NCBI RefSeq assembly: GCF_009796865.1
Contig: NZ_CP047028.1
Location: 62,001 to 126,000 of the forward strand
DNA: 64,000 bases
Source: Formosa sp. L2A11
GTDB taxonomy: Bacteria; Bacteroidota; Bacteroidia; Flavobacteriales; Flavobacteriaceae
Reading direction: 5' to 3'
This document shows, piece after piece, positions 7,677-16,537 of this stretch. Positions within the stretch are counted from its first letter, which is position 1. Each line of letters starts with the position of its first letter. The translations under genes were made by a program, and so were the position numbers. The notes beneath the pieces are model-generated. The model was not told the DNA's origin. It saw nothing but the letters and a program-made list of their open reading frames with translations, and ran no database searches.

Positions 7677-7865
7677 AAAATAGTTCGTTTATCTAAAAAT
7701 AGTGAAAAACAAACTAACTATCTGAATTAAAATAAATTAAAAAACAAAAATCAGATAAAAAATAGTTTTTATAAAAACATATTAATAACTATTTATAAAC
7801 ATTTTTAATTAAAATATTGGTGATAAATAATATCTAAATATTTAAACTCACTTATAGATTCAAAT

Positions 7866-7873
7866 TATATTTG
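7866..7873 (+). promoter_or_regulatory. -7 box of a short transcript
   Basis: TATATTTG matches TAnnTTTG in a region without long genes. A terminator follows at 8131-8158, implying a transcript of roughly 270-280 bases. Confidence 0.5.
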
Positions 7874-7965
7874 TATTATAAACATTTAGCTAATAAACAT
7901 GGAGAAAAAAAAGAAGTCAAAATCTCAACCTTAATAAGGGATTATTAATTTAAATACTATCCAAA

Positions 7966-8073
7966 ATGGATTCATTTAAAAGAAAAGACCACCCATGGTG
8001 GTACATTTTCAGAAAAGAGATAAAGCTGATATTGAGAATAACTATCAGCATTATCAAGACTATTTTTCTATAA
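7966..8073 (+). CDS. 35-residue basic/hydrophobic small protein (candidate)
   Basis: ATG at 7966 opens 35 codons: a basic, aromatic start (MDSFKRKDHPWWYIFRKEIK) and then a hydrophobic helix of about 14 residues (LILRITISIIKTIFL). It sits between a -7 box at 7866 and a terminator at 8131. A second mini-ORF of 11 codons (MEKKKKSKSQP) precedes it at 7899-7934. No family is recognised. It could be a membrane-associated small protein, or a chance ORF in a non-coding RNA. Confidence 0.4.
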   Translation: MDSFKRKDHPWWYIFRKEIKLILRITISIIKTIFL

Positions 8074-8130
8074 CTAGTCAATTCTGACCAAAATGGCAGA
8101 ATTTAATTGTTAAACTATTAAATTTAGAGA

Positions 8131-8158
8131 AGTCTGTTGTTAGAGCAACAGGCTTTTT
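8131..8158 (+). terminator. Terminator of the short transcript
   Basis: AGTCTGTTG pairs with CAACAGGCT around TTAGAG, then TTTTTAT. It stands alone between comM and tilS, both of which run on the other strand. Confidence 0.7.
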
Positions 8159-8315
8159 ATTTTATAGTATCACAAATATATGATAGATGTGTGTTATATA
8201 CAAGTATCATTTTTCTTTTAACAAAAAAATATTTAAAGAAAAACATTCTGTATCAAGTTGAATATAATATAAATAACTGATTAAATAATTTTTCAAGTAA
8301 ACCTATTTAATAGGA

Positions 8316-9632
8316 TTATTCAAAAGTCACTTTCAAAATCTGTTTTGTGTCTGCACTAACTTTAAATCTATTATCGCTTCGTCTTTTTATAACCCAAACA
8401 ATATCTTTGCCAGAAGTTAATACCCAAACGTGTTCTTTTTCTAAAAGCGATAATTTTTCATCCTTAAAATATTTACTCAACTTCTTTTTTCCTCGCATTC
8501 CTAACGGAAAAAAATAATCGCCTTGCTCCCATTTACGAATGGTTAAAGGAAATTTCAGAAACTCTTTATCTACAAAAATAGTAGTATTTGGTGCAGCTTG
8601 TAATTCTGAAACTGTTTCAAAATGAAATGTTCCGAAAGATGTTTCTATAGAGTTTAAATCTTCTGAAATTTTATAATCTAATTCTAAAATGTTGTTTTGA
8701 CTTCCTTTTAGACTTAAAATTAAAAAACCGCGATCTTTAAGCAATCTGTGCGTTTCCGAAAAGACTTGTTTTCCGGATTGTGCTTCTAATAGATTATAAA
8801 TATCGTCCCAAGCGGTGAATTTATACGATTTAAGAAGTTCGTACAAATAAGGTTTTGGATTCGGAAATTTCAATAATTTAGAGATATTAAATTTTATATT
8901 ATCTCCATCTAAAACAGCTATATCTTTATAGACTTGCGTCATATAATCATCTATTAACGTTTTAGAATCGTGTAAATGATCTTGAGTGTTTTTAAAATTC
9001 TGAAGCCATTTTAAATTAATCCCTTTTAATACAGGAATAACATCATGACGAAGTTTATTTCGTAAATATTTAGTCGAACTATTACTGCTATCTTCTCTCC
9101 ACTTTATATTATTTTCTTTAACAAAATCAATGATTTCTGCTCTAGAAAACGGCAATAATGGACGTACAATATAATCGTTAACTTCAGGAATTCCGGTTAA
9201 ACCTTCTATGCCTGTGCCTCGTGATAAATTAATTAAAAAGGTTTCAAGATTATCGTCTGCATGATGAGCCGTTAGTACATAATCGTAATGCTTTACGTTT
9301 ACAAATTCTTCAAACCAACGATATCTTAGTTCGCGAGCAGCCATTTGTATAGATAATTTAGCATCTTCTGCGTACTGTTTTGTATTGAAACTTTCAATAA
9401 AAAGTTCTAAATCTAAATCTTTAGCTAACTGAACAAGAAAAGCCTGATCGCCATCGCTTTCTGCACCTCTTAAATTAAAATTACAATGTGCTAATGCTAT
9501 ATTTAATCCTAAATCGTGACATAAATGAGCCAAAACAACACTATCGATTCCGCCAGAAATTGTAAGAATTAATTTCTTGTTTTTCAAAAATGAAAGACTT
9601 TCATCTATATGCTTTTTAAATGTACTTATCAT
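8316..9632 (-). CDS. tilS: tRNA(Ile)-lysidine synthase
   Basis: TilS attaches lysidine to C34 of tRNA-Ile(CAU), using ATP and lysine, so that the tRNA reads AUA instead of AUG. The PP-loop ATP site SGGIDS lies at about 26-31. LAHCNFNLRGAESDGD, HHADDNLETFLINLSRGTG and the C-terminal TilS domain (KWEQGDYFFPLGMRGKKKLSKYFKD) all match. I chose the ATG at 9632 over the upstream GTG at 9647, because a -7 box (9637-9644) overlaps the intervening bases and MISTFKKH is the natural start. That leaves almost no 5' leader. Confidence 0.95.
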   Translation of the reverse strand: MISTFKKHIDESLSFLKNKKLILTISGGIDSVVLAHLCHDLGLNIALAHCNFNLRGAESDGDQAFLVQLAKDLDLELFIESFNTKQYAEDAKLSIQMAARELRYRWFEEFVNVKHYDYVLTAHHADDNLETFLINLSRGTGIEGLTGIPEVNDYIVRPLLPFSRAEIIDFVKENNIKWREDSSNSSTKYLRNKLRHDVIPVLKGINLKWLQNFKNTQDHLHDSKTLIDDYMTQVYKDIAVLDGDNIKFNISKLLKFPNPKPYLYELLKSYKFTAWDDIYNLLEAQSGKQVFSETHRLLKDRGFLILSLKGSQNNILELDYKISEDLNSIETSFGTFHFETVSELQAAPNTTIFVDKEFLKFPLTIRKWEQGDYFFPLGMRGKKKLSKYFKDEKLSLLEKEHVWVLTSGKDIVWVIKRRSDNRFKVSADTKQILKVTFE

Positions 9633-9636
9633 AACA

Positions 9637-9644
9637 CAAAGATA
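9637..9644 (-). promoter_or_regulatory. -7 box of tilS
   Basis: The plus strand reads CAAAGATA, minus strand TATCTTTG, ending 5 bases before the tilS ATG at 9632. The mRNA would be nearly leaderless. Confidence 0.5.
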
Positions 9645-9749
9645 CACTTTTAAGAAAACGAGGATTTAAATATCAATCAATTTTACATCTAAAATTAATA
9701 TACTTTTAGATCTTTTTTTTGAGGATTAAAAAATTAATAAAGAACACAT

Positions 9750-11042
9750 CTAACGTTCCAAAACGTCTCGCATCGCTTTAGCTTTTACCAAACATTCTTC
9801 ATACTCGCTTGCGGGATTGCTTTTAGACGTAATGGCACCACCAACAGAATAGGACACATATTTTTTAGACTGATTATACAAAATACTCCGGATAACGACA
9901 TTAAAATCGAAATCGCCTTCTGGTGTAAAATAGCCAACAGTTCCTGAATATAAGCCGCGTTTGGTTGCTTCTAAATCTTCAATAATTTTTATAGCAGACA
10001 GTTTAGGAGCTCCAGTCATGCTTCCCATCGGGAATGTTGTTTTTAAAACATCGACGGGTTTTGTGTCTTCAGAAATTTTAGAAGTCACCGTAGAAATCAT
10101 TTGATGGACCTGCGGAAACGTATACACTTTACATAGCTCTTCTACAGTAACAGATCCTTTAATGGCGGTTTTAGATAAATCGTTACGTACCAAATCTACA
10201 ATCATTATATTTTCGGCACGTTCTTTTTCATTATGTTCTAAATTCTGTTTTAATTGTTCGTCTTCTAAAACATGCTCAGAACGTTTGGCAGTACCTTTTA
10301 TAGGTTGCGAAATAATAGTCTTGTTTTCTTTTTTAATGTAACGTTCTGGAGAAGCAGACATTAAAAATTTATCGTATTGTTTTAAAAAGGTTGCAAATGG
10401 TGGTTTAGAGACAGAATTTAATTTTAAATAGGTCTCTAACGGATTAATTTTGGCATTTTCGGCATAAAACTCCTGACAAAAATTAGCTTCATAAATATCG
10501 CCACGATGTATATGTGCCAACATGTTATTTACCTTTTCAAAATAAGCTTCTTTATGAATGCGTAATTTTATTTTTATAGGACTAGATTCTGAAACCGTTT
10601 CTTGCTTCTTAAATTCACAAATCGCTTTAAAATCAGATTCAACTTCATCATCAACCATATTTAAATATTGAATTTCAAGCTGATTCCCTTTTATAATAAA
10701 TATTTTTTTTGGCTGAAAAAAGAACACATCAGAAAAGTCTAAACCATCAAAATTATCAGATTTTAACCGTTCCATGCCATTCTTAACATCGTAAGTTAAA
10801 TACCCAAAAATCCAATCTTTAGTAGATTCCTGATACTCTTGTAATTTATTAAAAGCGTCTAAATAATCTGTTTGTATACTTGTAAATCCATCTACTGCCA
10901 AAATAGCATCAAAACTAGAATACAACGTATTATATTGGTTAGAATCCATCCAAACAACCTCGTCGAACTGTTGGCTCCAATGCAAAAGTTTTTGCTTAAA
11001 GTCTGTTATATCCGGAATATGTCTGGTTGTTATGTGGCGCAA
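9750..11042 (-). CDS. pabB: Aminodeoxychorismate synthase component I
   Basis: A chorismate-utilising enzyme that, with a PabA glutaminase, makes 4-amino-4-deoxychorismate for folate. The C-terminal catalytic half is clear: GDIYEANFCQEF, SASPERYI, PIKGTAKR, ENIMIVDLVRNDLSK, FPMGSMTGAPKLSAIKIIE and GLYSGTVGYF. The motif PIKGT, rather than the anthranilate-synthase PIAGT, favours PabB. Length (430 aa) is normal. The frame has no ATG until residue 32. Alignment from memory with flavobacterial PabB places the start at the TTG at 11042, so a rare TTG start is likely. It lies upstream of tilS on the same strand, 117 bases away. Confidence 0.9.
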   Translation of the reverse strand: MRHITTRHIPDITDFKQKLLHWSQQFDEVVWMDSNQYNTLYSSFDAILAVDGFTSIQTDYLDAFNKLQEYQESTKDWIFGYLTYDVKNGMERLKSDNFDGLDFSDVFFFQPKKIFIIKGNQLEIQYLNMVDDEVESDFKAICEFKKQETVSESSPIKIKLRIHKEAYFEKVNNMLAHIHRGDIYEANFCQEFYAENAKINPLETYLKLNSVSKPPFATFLKQYDKFLMSASPERYIKKENKTIISQPIKGTAKRSEHVLEDEQLKQNLEHNEKERAENIMIVDLVRNDLSKTAIKGSVTVEELCKVYTFPQVHQMISTVTSKISEDTKPVDVLKTTFPMGSMTGAPKLSAIKIIEDLEATKRGLYSGTVGYFTPEGDFDFNVVIRSILYNQSKKYVSYSVGGAITSKSNPASEYEECLVKAKAMRDVLER

Positions 11043-11258
11043 ATTGTAAAAAATTTTAGATGTAAAGTTAGTTAGTTTCTTTAAAATAGAATCAGATTTG
11101 TATTTTTGTTTAAACCTTTTAACTAATAAATATAATTGGCTTTATATATTGTTACCTAAACTTGTTTCCGGATCTCACTTTAACAGATTTTAGTTATTCC
11201 ACGAATAAGATGCAGAAATAAATTTAGCAAGACAACAGTTAATCAATACCCTTTTTAA

Positions 11259-12149
11259 ATGTATACTTTAGAAAATAAATTATTAAAAATTGCAGTAAAA
11301 CAAACAGGTGCAGAACTTTGCGAAATTAGTGCCGTAAACAATACTAATACCTTTATGTGGGATGCAAATCCGGATATTTGGGAAAACTTTGCACCTAATC
11401 TATTTCCTATAATTGGATCGTTAAAAGACGACACCATGATTTTTGAAGGCCAATCTTATAATATGACTAAACATGGTATTATAAGACACAATCCAGATAT
11501 TAAGCTAGAAGAACAAACACCAACAAGACTTGCATTCTCTTTACTATATAGTGAAGCGTCTTTAAAAAAATATCCGTTTAAATTTAAGTTTACAATCACG
11601 TTCCAATTGACAGATAATACTATAAAAGTCTCTCATATTGTTGAAAATTTAGACGATAAAACATTATACTTTTCTGTTGGCGGACACCCTGCTTTTAAAT
11701 GTCCTGTGTACAAAGATGAAGCTTACACCGATTATTATTTAGAATTTGAACAGAAAGAAACCGCTGAATCTTATGCCTTAAATATGGATTTAGGACTTGT
11801 TACAGACAACACTTTTCCGGTTATAACAAAAAGTAGTACCATACCATTGCACTACGATTTATTTAATGAAGATGCTTTAATTTTTAAAGATTTAAAATCT
11901 AGAAAAGTAGCCTTAAAAAGTAAAATTAACGGCACCATACTAACCGTAGATTATCCTGGTTTTCCATATTTAGGCATTTGGGCAAAACCACACGCTAATT
12001 ATGTTTGTATAGAACCTTGGTTAGGAATTGCCGACAACGAAAACCATAATCAGGACTTTAAAAGCAAAGAAGGAATTCAAACTTTAGCGGCAAAACAAAC
12101 ATTTAAAGCCGCTTACACCATTGAAATAGACAAAAAGCATCTAGTTTAA
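11259..12149 (+). CDS. Aldose 1-epimerase family protein (LacX-like)
   Basis: A galactose mutarotase-like beta-sandwich protein of 296 residues that probably interconverts sugar anomers. Family hallmarks are NLFPIIGSLKDD, KHGIIRHNPD, FSVGGHPAFKCPV and the C-terminal LGIWAKPHANYVCIEPWLGIAD. The Gly-His-Pro segment and the late Glu (CIEPW) are the usual active-site region. The substrate cannot be read from the sequence. It is followed 41 bases later by a helicase gene on the same strand. No signal peptide is seen, so it is cytoplasmic. Confidence 0.88.
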   Translation: MYTLENKLLKIAVKQTGAELCEISAVNNTNTFMWDANPDIWENFAPNLFPIIGSLKDDTMIFEGQSYNMTKHGIIRHNPDIKLEEQTPTRLAFSLLYSEASLKKYPFKFKFTITFQLTDNTIKVSHIVENLDDKTLYFSVGGHPAFKCPVYKDEAYTDYYLEFEQKETAESYALNMDLGLVTDNTFPVITKSSTIPLHYDLFNEDALIFKDLKSRKVALKSKINGTILTVDYPGFPYLGIWAKPHANYVCIEPWLGIADNENHNQDFKSKEGIQTLAAKQTFKAAYTIEIDKKHLV

Positions 12150-12190
12150 AAGGAATAATAGTCCTAACTTCGCAGACTAAATTACAATAC

Positions 12191-13546
12191 GTGAATTTTC
12201 AAGATTTAAATTTAAATACCCCATTATACAACGCACTAGACGATCTAGGCTTTACAACACCAACTCCTATACAAGCAGAAGCTTTTGGAGTGGTAAGTTC
12301 TGGAAAAGATGTAGTTGGTATTGCTCAAACTGGTACAGGAAAAACCTTTGCCTACATGCTCCCTATTCTTAAAAACCTAAAATTTTCTAAGCAAGATACG
12401 CCTAGAGTTTTAGTTCTAGTTCCTACTCGAGAATTAGTTGTTCAAGTGGTTGATGAAATTGAAAAACTTTCAAAATACATTAACACGCGTGTTTTAGGCG
12501 TATATGGAGGAACAAATATTAATACACAAAAACAGCAAATTGCTCAAGGTGTAGATATATTAGTTGCTACTCCTGGACGTCTTTACGACTTAGCAGTGAG
12601 CCGAGTATTACAATTAAAATCGATTCAGAAATTAGTGATTGATGAGGTTGATGTGATGCTAGATTTAGGATTTAGACATCAGTTAATTAATATTTTTGAT
12701 ATTCTTCCAGAACGTCGCCAGAACATTATGTTTTCGGCAACGATGACGCAAGATGTAGACGATTTAATTGACGATTTCTTTATATCTCCACAACGTGTAT
12801 CTATAGCCATTTCGGGAACACCTTTAGATAATATTGAGCAAGAACGCTACAACGTCCCTAACTTTTATACTAAAGTTAACTTGCTAAACGCTATTCTTCA
12901 AGATAAAGAGACGTTTAATAAAGTATTAATTTTTGTTGGATTTAAACGCATGGCAGATCGCCTTTTTGAAGCTTTAGACGAGACCTTTAGCGAAGAAAGT
13001 TGTGTGATACATTCTAATAAGACACAAAATTACCGTTTAAGAAGTATCGAACAATTCAGAAATGGAGAAAATCGTATTTTGGTTGCTACAGATGTTATGG
13101 CGCGTGGTTTAGATATTGATAATATTACACATGTTATTAATTTTGACACACCAGATTATCCTGAAAACTATATTCATAGAATTGGTAGAACAGGTCGTGC
13201 AGAACGCGAAGGACATTCTATTTTATTTTCTACAGTTAAAGAACAAGATGCCTTAGAGCGCCTTGAAGAATTAATGAAAATGAAAATTCCTTTCACAGAA
13301 ATTCCTGAAGACGTAGAAATATCTACAGAATTAATTGAAGAGGAACGCGTTAAAATTAAAGAACGTAATAACCCAACAAAACGTAAAGACCAAGATGCTC
13401 CTGGTCCTGCCTTTCACGAAAAGACAGAAAAAAACAGTAAAGAAAACTTAGGAGGTTCTTACCGTCGTGAAATAGCTAAAAAATACAAGAAGCCTAAAAC
13501 ACGAGGAGATAAAAATTACAATAAAAATAACAAATTCAAAAAATAA
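12191..13546 (+). CDS. DEAD-box-family RNA helicase with DEVD motif II
   Basis: An ATP-dependent RNA helicase of 451 residues, RhlE-like. It has the Q motif (GFTTPTPIQAEAF), motif I AQTGTGKT, PTRELV, SATM, the C-terminal MARGLDID, and HRIGRTGRAER. Motif II reads DEVD instead of DEAD. The last ~60 residues are a basic tail rich in Lys, Arg and Asn, typical of an RNA-binding extension. The start codon is GTG at 12191, giving MNFQDLNLNTPL. An S1/P1 nuclease gene follows after 16 bases and may be cotranscribed. It likely works in ribosome assembly or RNA decay. Confidence 0.93.
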   Translation: MNFQDLNLNTPLYNALDDLGFTTPTPIQAEAFGVVSSGKDVVGIAQTGTGKTFAYMLPILKNLKFSKQDTPRVLVLVPTRELVVQVVDEIEKLSKYINTRVLGVYGGTNINTQKQQIAQGVDILVATPGRLYDLAVSRVLQLKSIQKLVIDEVDVMLDLGFRHQLINIFDILPERRQNIMFSATMTQDVDDLIDDFFISPQRVSIAISGTPLDNIEQERYNVPNFYTKVNLLNAILQDKETFNKVLIFVGFKRMADRLFEALDETFSEESCVIHSNKTQNYRLRSIEQFRNGENRILVATDVMARGLDIDNITHVINFDTPDYPENYIHRIGRTGRAEREGHSILFSTVKEQDALERLEELMKMKIPFTEIPEDVEISTELIEEERVKIKERNNPTKRKDQDAPGPAFHEKTEKNSKENLGGSYRREIAKKYKKPKTRGDKNYNKNNKFKK

Positions 13547-13562
13547 GTTAGATTTCACAATT

Positions 13563-14354
13563 ATGAAATTAAAATATATTGCATTACTTAGTTTTGCCCT
13601 TTTAATAATTGCACCAATACAAGCCAATGTAAAACCAGCTCCAGAATGGGGACCAACAGGTCACCGTGTAGTTGGTAAAATTGCAGACACTTATTTAAAA
13701 GGAAGCACCAAACGTGCTATTGAAAAGCTATTAAAAAGACATTCATTATCTTTTGTGTCTACTTTTGGAGATGAAATAAAATCTGACGATCGTTATAGAG
13801 AATTCTATACTTGGCATTATGTTAATATGAAAGCCAATGAATCTTACGAAGACTCTGAAAAAAATCCGAAAGGAGATGCCGTTACAGGCGCAGAATATTG
13901 CATTAAAATTTTAAAAGATAAAAATGCAAGTGATGATGATAAGGCATTTTATCTAAAATTATTAATTCATATTATTGGAGATATTCACCAGCCTATGCAT
14001 GCAGGATTAGCTGAAGATAAAGGCGGAAACGATGTTAAAGTAAAATGGATGGGGAAAGACACCAATTTACACCGCGTTTGGGATAGCGATATGCTTGAAG
14101 GCTATAATATGAGTTATACAGAATTAGCATCTAATGCAGATGCTTTATCTAAAGAACAAATTAAAGTTATAGAAGCAGGAACAATTACCGACTGGGTAAA
14201 CGAATCTCATGCTTTAGCAAACACAGTTTATAAGAATGTAAAAAGGGGAGATAACTTAAGCTATAAATATGCTTACGACAATCTAACAATAGCACGCTCT
14301 CAACTTCAAAAAGGAGGTATTCGCTTAGCAAAATTGCTTAACGATATTTTCTAG
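13563..14354 (+). CDS. S1/P1-type zinc-dependent nuclease, secreted
   Basis: A single-strand-specific nuclease/3'-nucleotidase family protein that cleaves RNA and DNA with three zinc ions. A signal peptide (about 1-21) is followed by PEWGPTGHR, placing zinc ligands at W29 (mature N-terminal region) and H34. Other ligands are seen in FYTWHYVNM, IIGDIHQPMHAG and LHRVWDSDM. Length (263) is normal. It probably acts in the periplasm or outside the cell in nucleic-acid scavenging. It follows the helicase gene by 16 bases and ends at a strong terminator. Confidence 0.93.
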   Translation: MKLKYIALLSFALLIIAPIQANVKPAPEWGPTGHRVVGKIADTYLKGSTKRAIEKLLKRHSLSFVSTFGDEIKSDDRYREFYTWHYVNMKANESYEDSEKNPKGDAVTGAEYCIKILKDKNASDDDKAFYLKLLIHIIGDIHQPMHAGLAEDKGGNDVKVKWMGKDTNLHRVWDSDMLEGYNMSYTELASNADALSKEQIKVIEAGTITDWVNESHALANTVYKNVKRGDNLSYKYAYDNLTIARSQLQKGGIRLAKLLNDIF

Positions 14355-14377
14355 TAAAACAGATTAATTATACAATA

Positions 14378-14415
14378 CAAAAAAGCCAATGTAAAATATT
14401 TACATTGGCTTTTTT
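14378..14415 (+). terminator. Terminator after the helicase/nuclease pair
   Basis: AAAAGCCAATGTAAA pairs with TTTACATTGGCTTTTTT around a very short loop. It is a strong intrinsic terminator 24 bases after the nuclease stop. Confidence 0.85.
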
Positions 14416-14584
14416 GTTGTCTTTTAGTTTTTATAAAACATATTTTTTAACCAAGTTAAAAAACTTAATCGCCTGACATGTTGCGAAAAACAATATTTTC
14501 TTAACAAAAAATACCATTTACCGACTAAAAACGTAAGATAAACAATTAAAATATATTAACCTATTTTTTTATTTTTAATCTTAA

Positions 14585-14592
14585 TACCTTTG
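14585..14592 (+). promoter_or_regulatory. -7 box upstream of the 135-aa gene
   Basis: TACCTTTG fits TAnnTTTG, 44 bases before the ATG at 14637. Confidence 0.5.
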
Positions 14593-14636
14593 TATCATAC
14601 ACTTTAGCTATTAAATCAATTTTTTAAACCTTAAAA

Positions 14637-15044
14637 ATGAAACGTTTACTTACATATGATTTTGGATCAGTAAAGCTTTATGATAATTATGTGTTATCAC
14701 AAATTAATGAGGGCGCAATGATTACTATCAAAGACTGTGAGATTCTAGCAAAAATAGCTAAAGAACATTATAAAGGTTTACCATTTGCTTACGTTTCTAT
14801 TAGAGACTCTTCTTACTCTGTAGATCCTGTAGTATATTTAGAGGCTTCAAAAATTGAAAATTTAGTTGGTTTTGCTATTGTAACACATATCCCTACAGCT
14901 TTAAATAATACTAAAATAGAGTGTATGTTTTCAAAAAAAATATTCACTACTTTTCAAATTATTTATGAAGCAAAAGTCTGGGCTAATTCTATAGTTAAGC
15001 AATCCAAGAAAAATTTAATGAAGCACAAACAAATATCTGCTTAA
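14637..15044 (+). CDS. Hypothetical protein, possible STAS/SpoIIAA-like fold
   Basis: A 135-residue cytoplasmic protein. The pattern (YDFGSVKLYDNYVLSQINEGAMIT, then YVSIRDSSYSVDPVVYLE, IENLVGFAIVTH and FTTFQIIYEAKVWANSIV) matches a group of short flavobacterial proteins. I recall these as SpoIIAA/STAS-like, with alternating beta strands and helices. Their function is unknown to me. It has its own -7 box and stands alone between two other units. Confidence 0.7.
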   Translation: MKRLLTYDFGSVKLYDNYVLSQINEGAMITIKDCEILAKIAKEHYKGLPFAYVSIRDSSYSVDPVVYLEASKIENLVGFAIVTHIPTALNNTKIECMFSKKIFTTFQIIYEAKVWANSIVKQSKKNLMKHKQISA

Positions 15045-15151
15045 TTGTACTATAATTAGACCAATTCTAACTTATTTTAAAAAATATTAAATCATTTAAT
15101 TTATTCTAAACAAAAGGTTAAATTCGCGAGTAAACTGAATTGTTGCGTGAT

Positions 15152-15919
15152 ATGGATCCTTCAAAAGAAATAATAAAATCTACTACCCTACTTTTAGAAA
15201 TCGCATCATTATTAATGGTTTCTGGAGCTAATACCATTCGTGTTAATTTAAACATTAAACGTTTTGCAGATAGCTTAGGCTATAGCGCCTCATTTTTTAT
15301 CAGTCAGAAAAGTTTAATCATGACGTTGTACAAAGAAGATTCTTTAGAAAGTTGTACGCGTGTAAAAAACATTCCAGGACTAGCAATTAATTTTGCCGCA
15401 ATTTCTGCTATTAGTAAAATAAGCTGGGAAGCCTTAAAAAATAATTGGAAGCCGAATAAAATTACAGAGGAAATTAAAAAAATAAAACAACTTAAAAGAT
15501 ATCCTCAAATTATAGTTACCATAGCGGTTAGTTTTGCTGGTGCTGGTTTTTGTAATATTTTTAAAGGAGATTATTTAAATATGCTTGTATCTTTTGTGAG
15601 TACCTTTATTGGTTTGCTCGTTTTACAATGGACACATAGAAAAAACTTTAATGTCTATCTCAGAATTTTTATAGGCTCTCTTGTAGCATCATCTATAGCT
15701 TCTATTGGAGTTAAATTAAATATCGGAGCAAAACCGTCTACAGCATTAGCAACTTCTGTTTTATACCTTGTACCCGGCGTACCTTTAATAAATTCATTTA
15801 CAGATCTTATGGATAATAATATTATAAATGGATTAGTTCGGTTTACAACAGGCTCTATGATGGTTTTAGCAATTGCTTTAGGTTTATTTGTTTCAATGAT
15901 AATTTTTAATTTAAACTAG
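15152..15919 (+). CDS. ThrE-family threonine/serine exporter, first subunit
   Basis: A membrane protein resembling the N-terminal part of the ThrE amino-acid exporter (PF06738 type). A cytoplasmic N-terminal domain (LLLEIASLLMVSGANTIRVNLNIKRFADSLGY, with the usual SGA and helical pattern) is followed by about five membrane segments from residue 120 on. The next gene encodes the second, smaller ThrE-like subunit and begins 1 base after this stop, so the two probably form one transporter. I placed the start at ATG 15152 rather than the in-frame TTG at 15140. The substrate is assumed from the family only. Confidence 0.88.
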   Translation: MDPSKEIIKSTTLLLEIASLLMVSGANTIRVNLNIKRFADSLGYSASFFISQKSLIMTLYKEDSLESCTRVKNIPGLAINFAAISAISKISWEALKNNWKPNKITEEIKKIKQLKRYPQIIVTIAVSFAGAGFCNIFKGDYLNMLVSFVSTFIGLLVLQWTHRKNFNVYLRIFIGSLVASSIASIGVKLNIGAKPSTALATSVLYLVPGVPLINSFTDLMDNNIINGLVRFTTGSMMVLAIALGLFVSMIIFNLN

Positions 15920-15920
15920 C

Positions 15921-16409
15921 ATGACAGAACTACTTTTAAAACTTGTTGAAGTTTCTATTTGGTCTGGAATTGCAGCTGTTGGATTTGGTATATTATTTAA
16001 TATTCCAAAATCAACTATACTTAGTGTTTTCGCATTAGGCTTTCTTGCAGGGATAATAAAATTTACTTTAATACATTTTGGAGTGAGTATTATTCTAGCA
16101 ACTTTTGTGGGTGTTCTTTTTATAGGCTGTATTGGCATGCCAATTGCTCATAAAATTCATCATCCGCCAGTTGTGTTTTGTATTCCTCCATGTATCCCCA
16201 TGATTCCAGGATACTTTGCTTACGAAACGATTTTAGCCATTATGAACTTTTTAATTATTGAACAAGATGAAACTAAAAAAGCGGCATTAATTACAGATAT
16301 GGTTTCTAACGGTTTTACCATGGTTTTTATATTAATCTCTATTGCAATAGGCATATCACTACCTCTACTTATATTAAGAAAAAACACTGTTAAAAAAATT
16401 GAAAAATAA
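15921..16409 (+). CDS. ThrE-family threonine/serine exporter, second subunit
   Basis: A 162-residue membrane protein of the ThrE_2 type (PF12821-like). It has five hydrophobic stretches and the family segment HHPPVVFCIPPCIPMIPGYFAY near residues 75-96. In actinobacterial ThrE this domain is fused to the first one; here the two are separate genes one base apart. The exporter is expected in the inner membrane. A shared terminator follows at 16494-16515. Confidence 0.88.
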   Translation: MTELLLKLVEVSIWSGIAAVGFGILFNIPKSTILSVFALGFLAGIIKFTLIHFGVSIILATFVGVLFIGCIGMPIAHKIHHPPVVFCIPPCIPMIPGYFAYETILAIMNFLIIEQDETKKAALITDMVSNGFTMVFILISIAIGISLPLLILRKNTVKKIEK

Positions 16410-16493
16410 AAACTCTTAACGCTACTTTATAGATTATAATACAAATCCATATTTAAATGTTAAGACGTACATTTTTATTATAAAAACATAAAA

Positions 16494-16515
16494 AAAGCGA
16501 CCCAAATGGGTCGCT
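16494..16515. terminator. Bidirectional terminator between thrE-like genes and lpdA
   Basis: AAGCGACCC pairs with GGGTCGCTT around AAAT. A-tract on one side and T on the other let it serve the two converging units. Confidence 0.75.
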
Positions 16516-16537
16516 TGTATATTTATAAGAAATAGTC

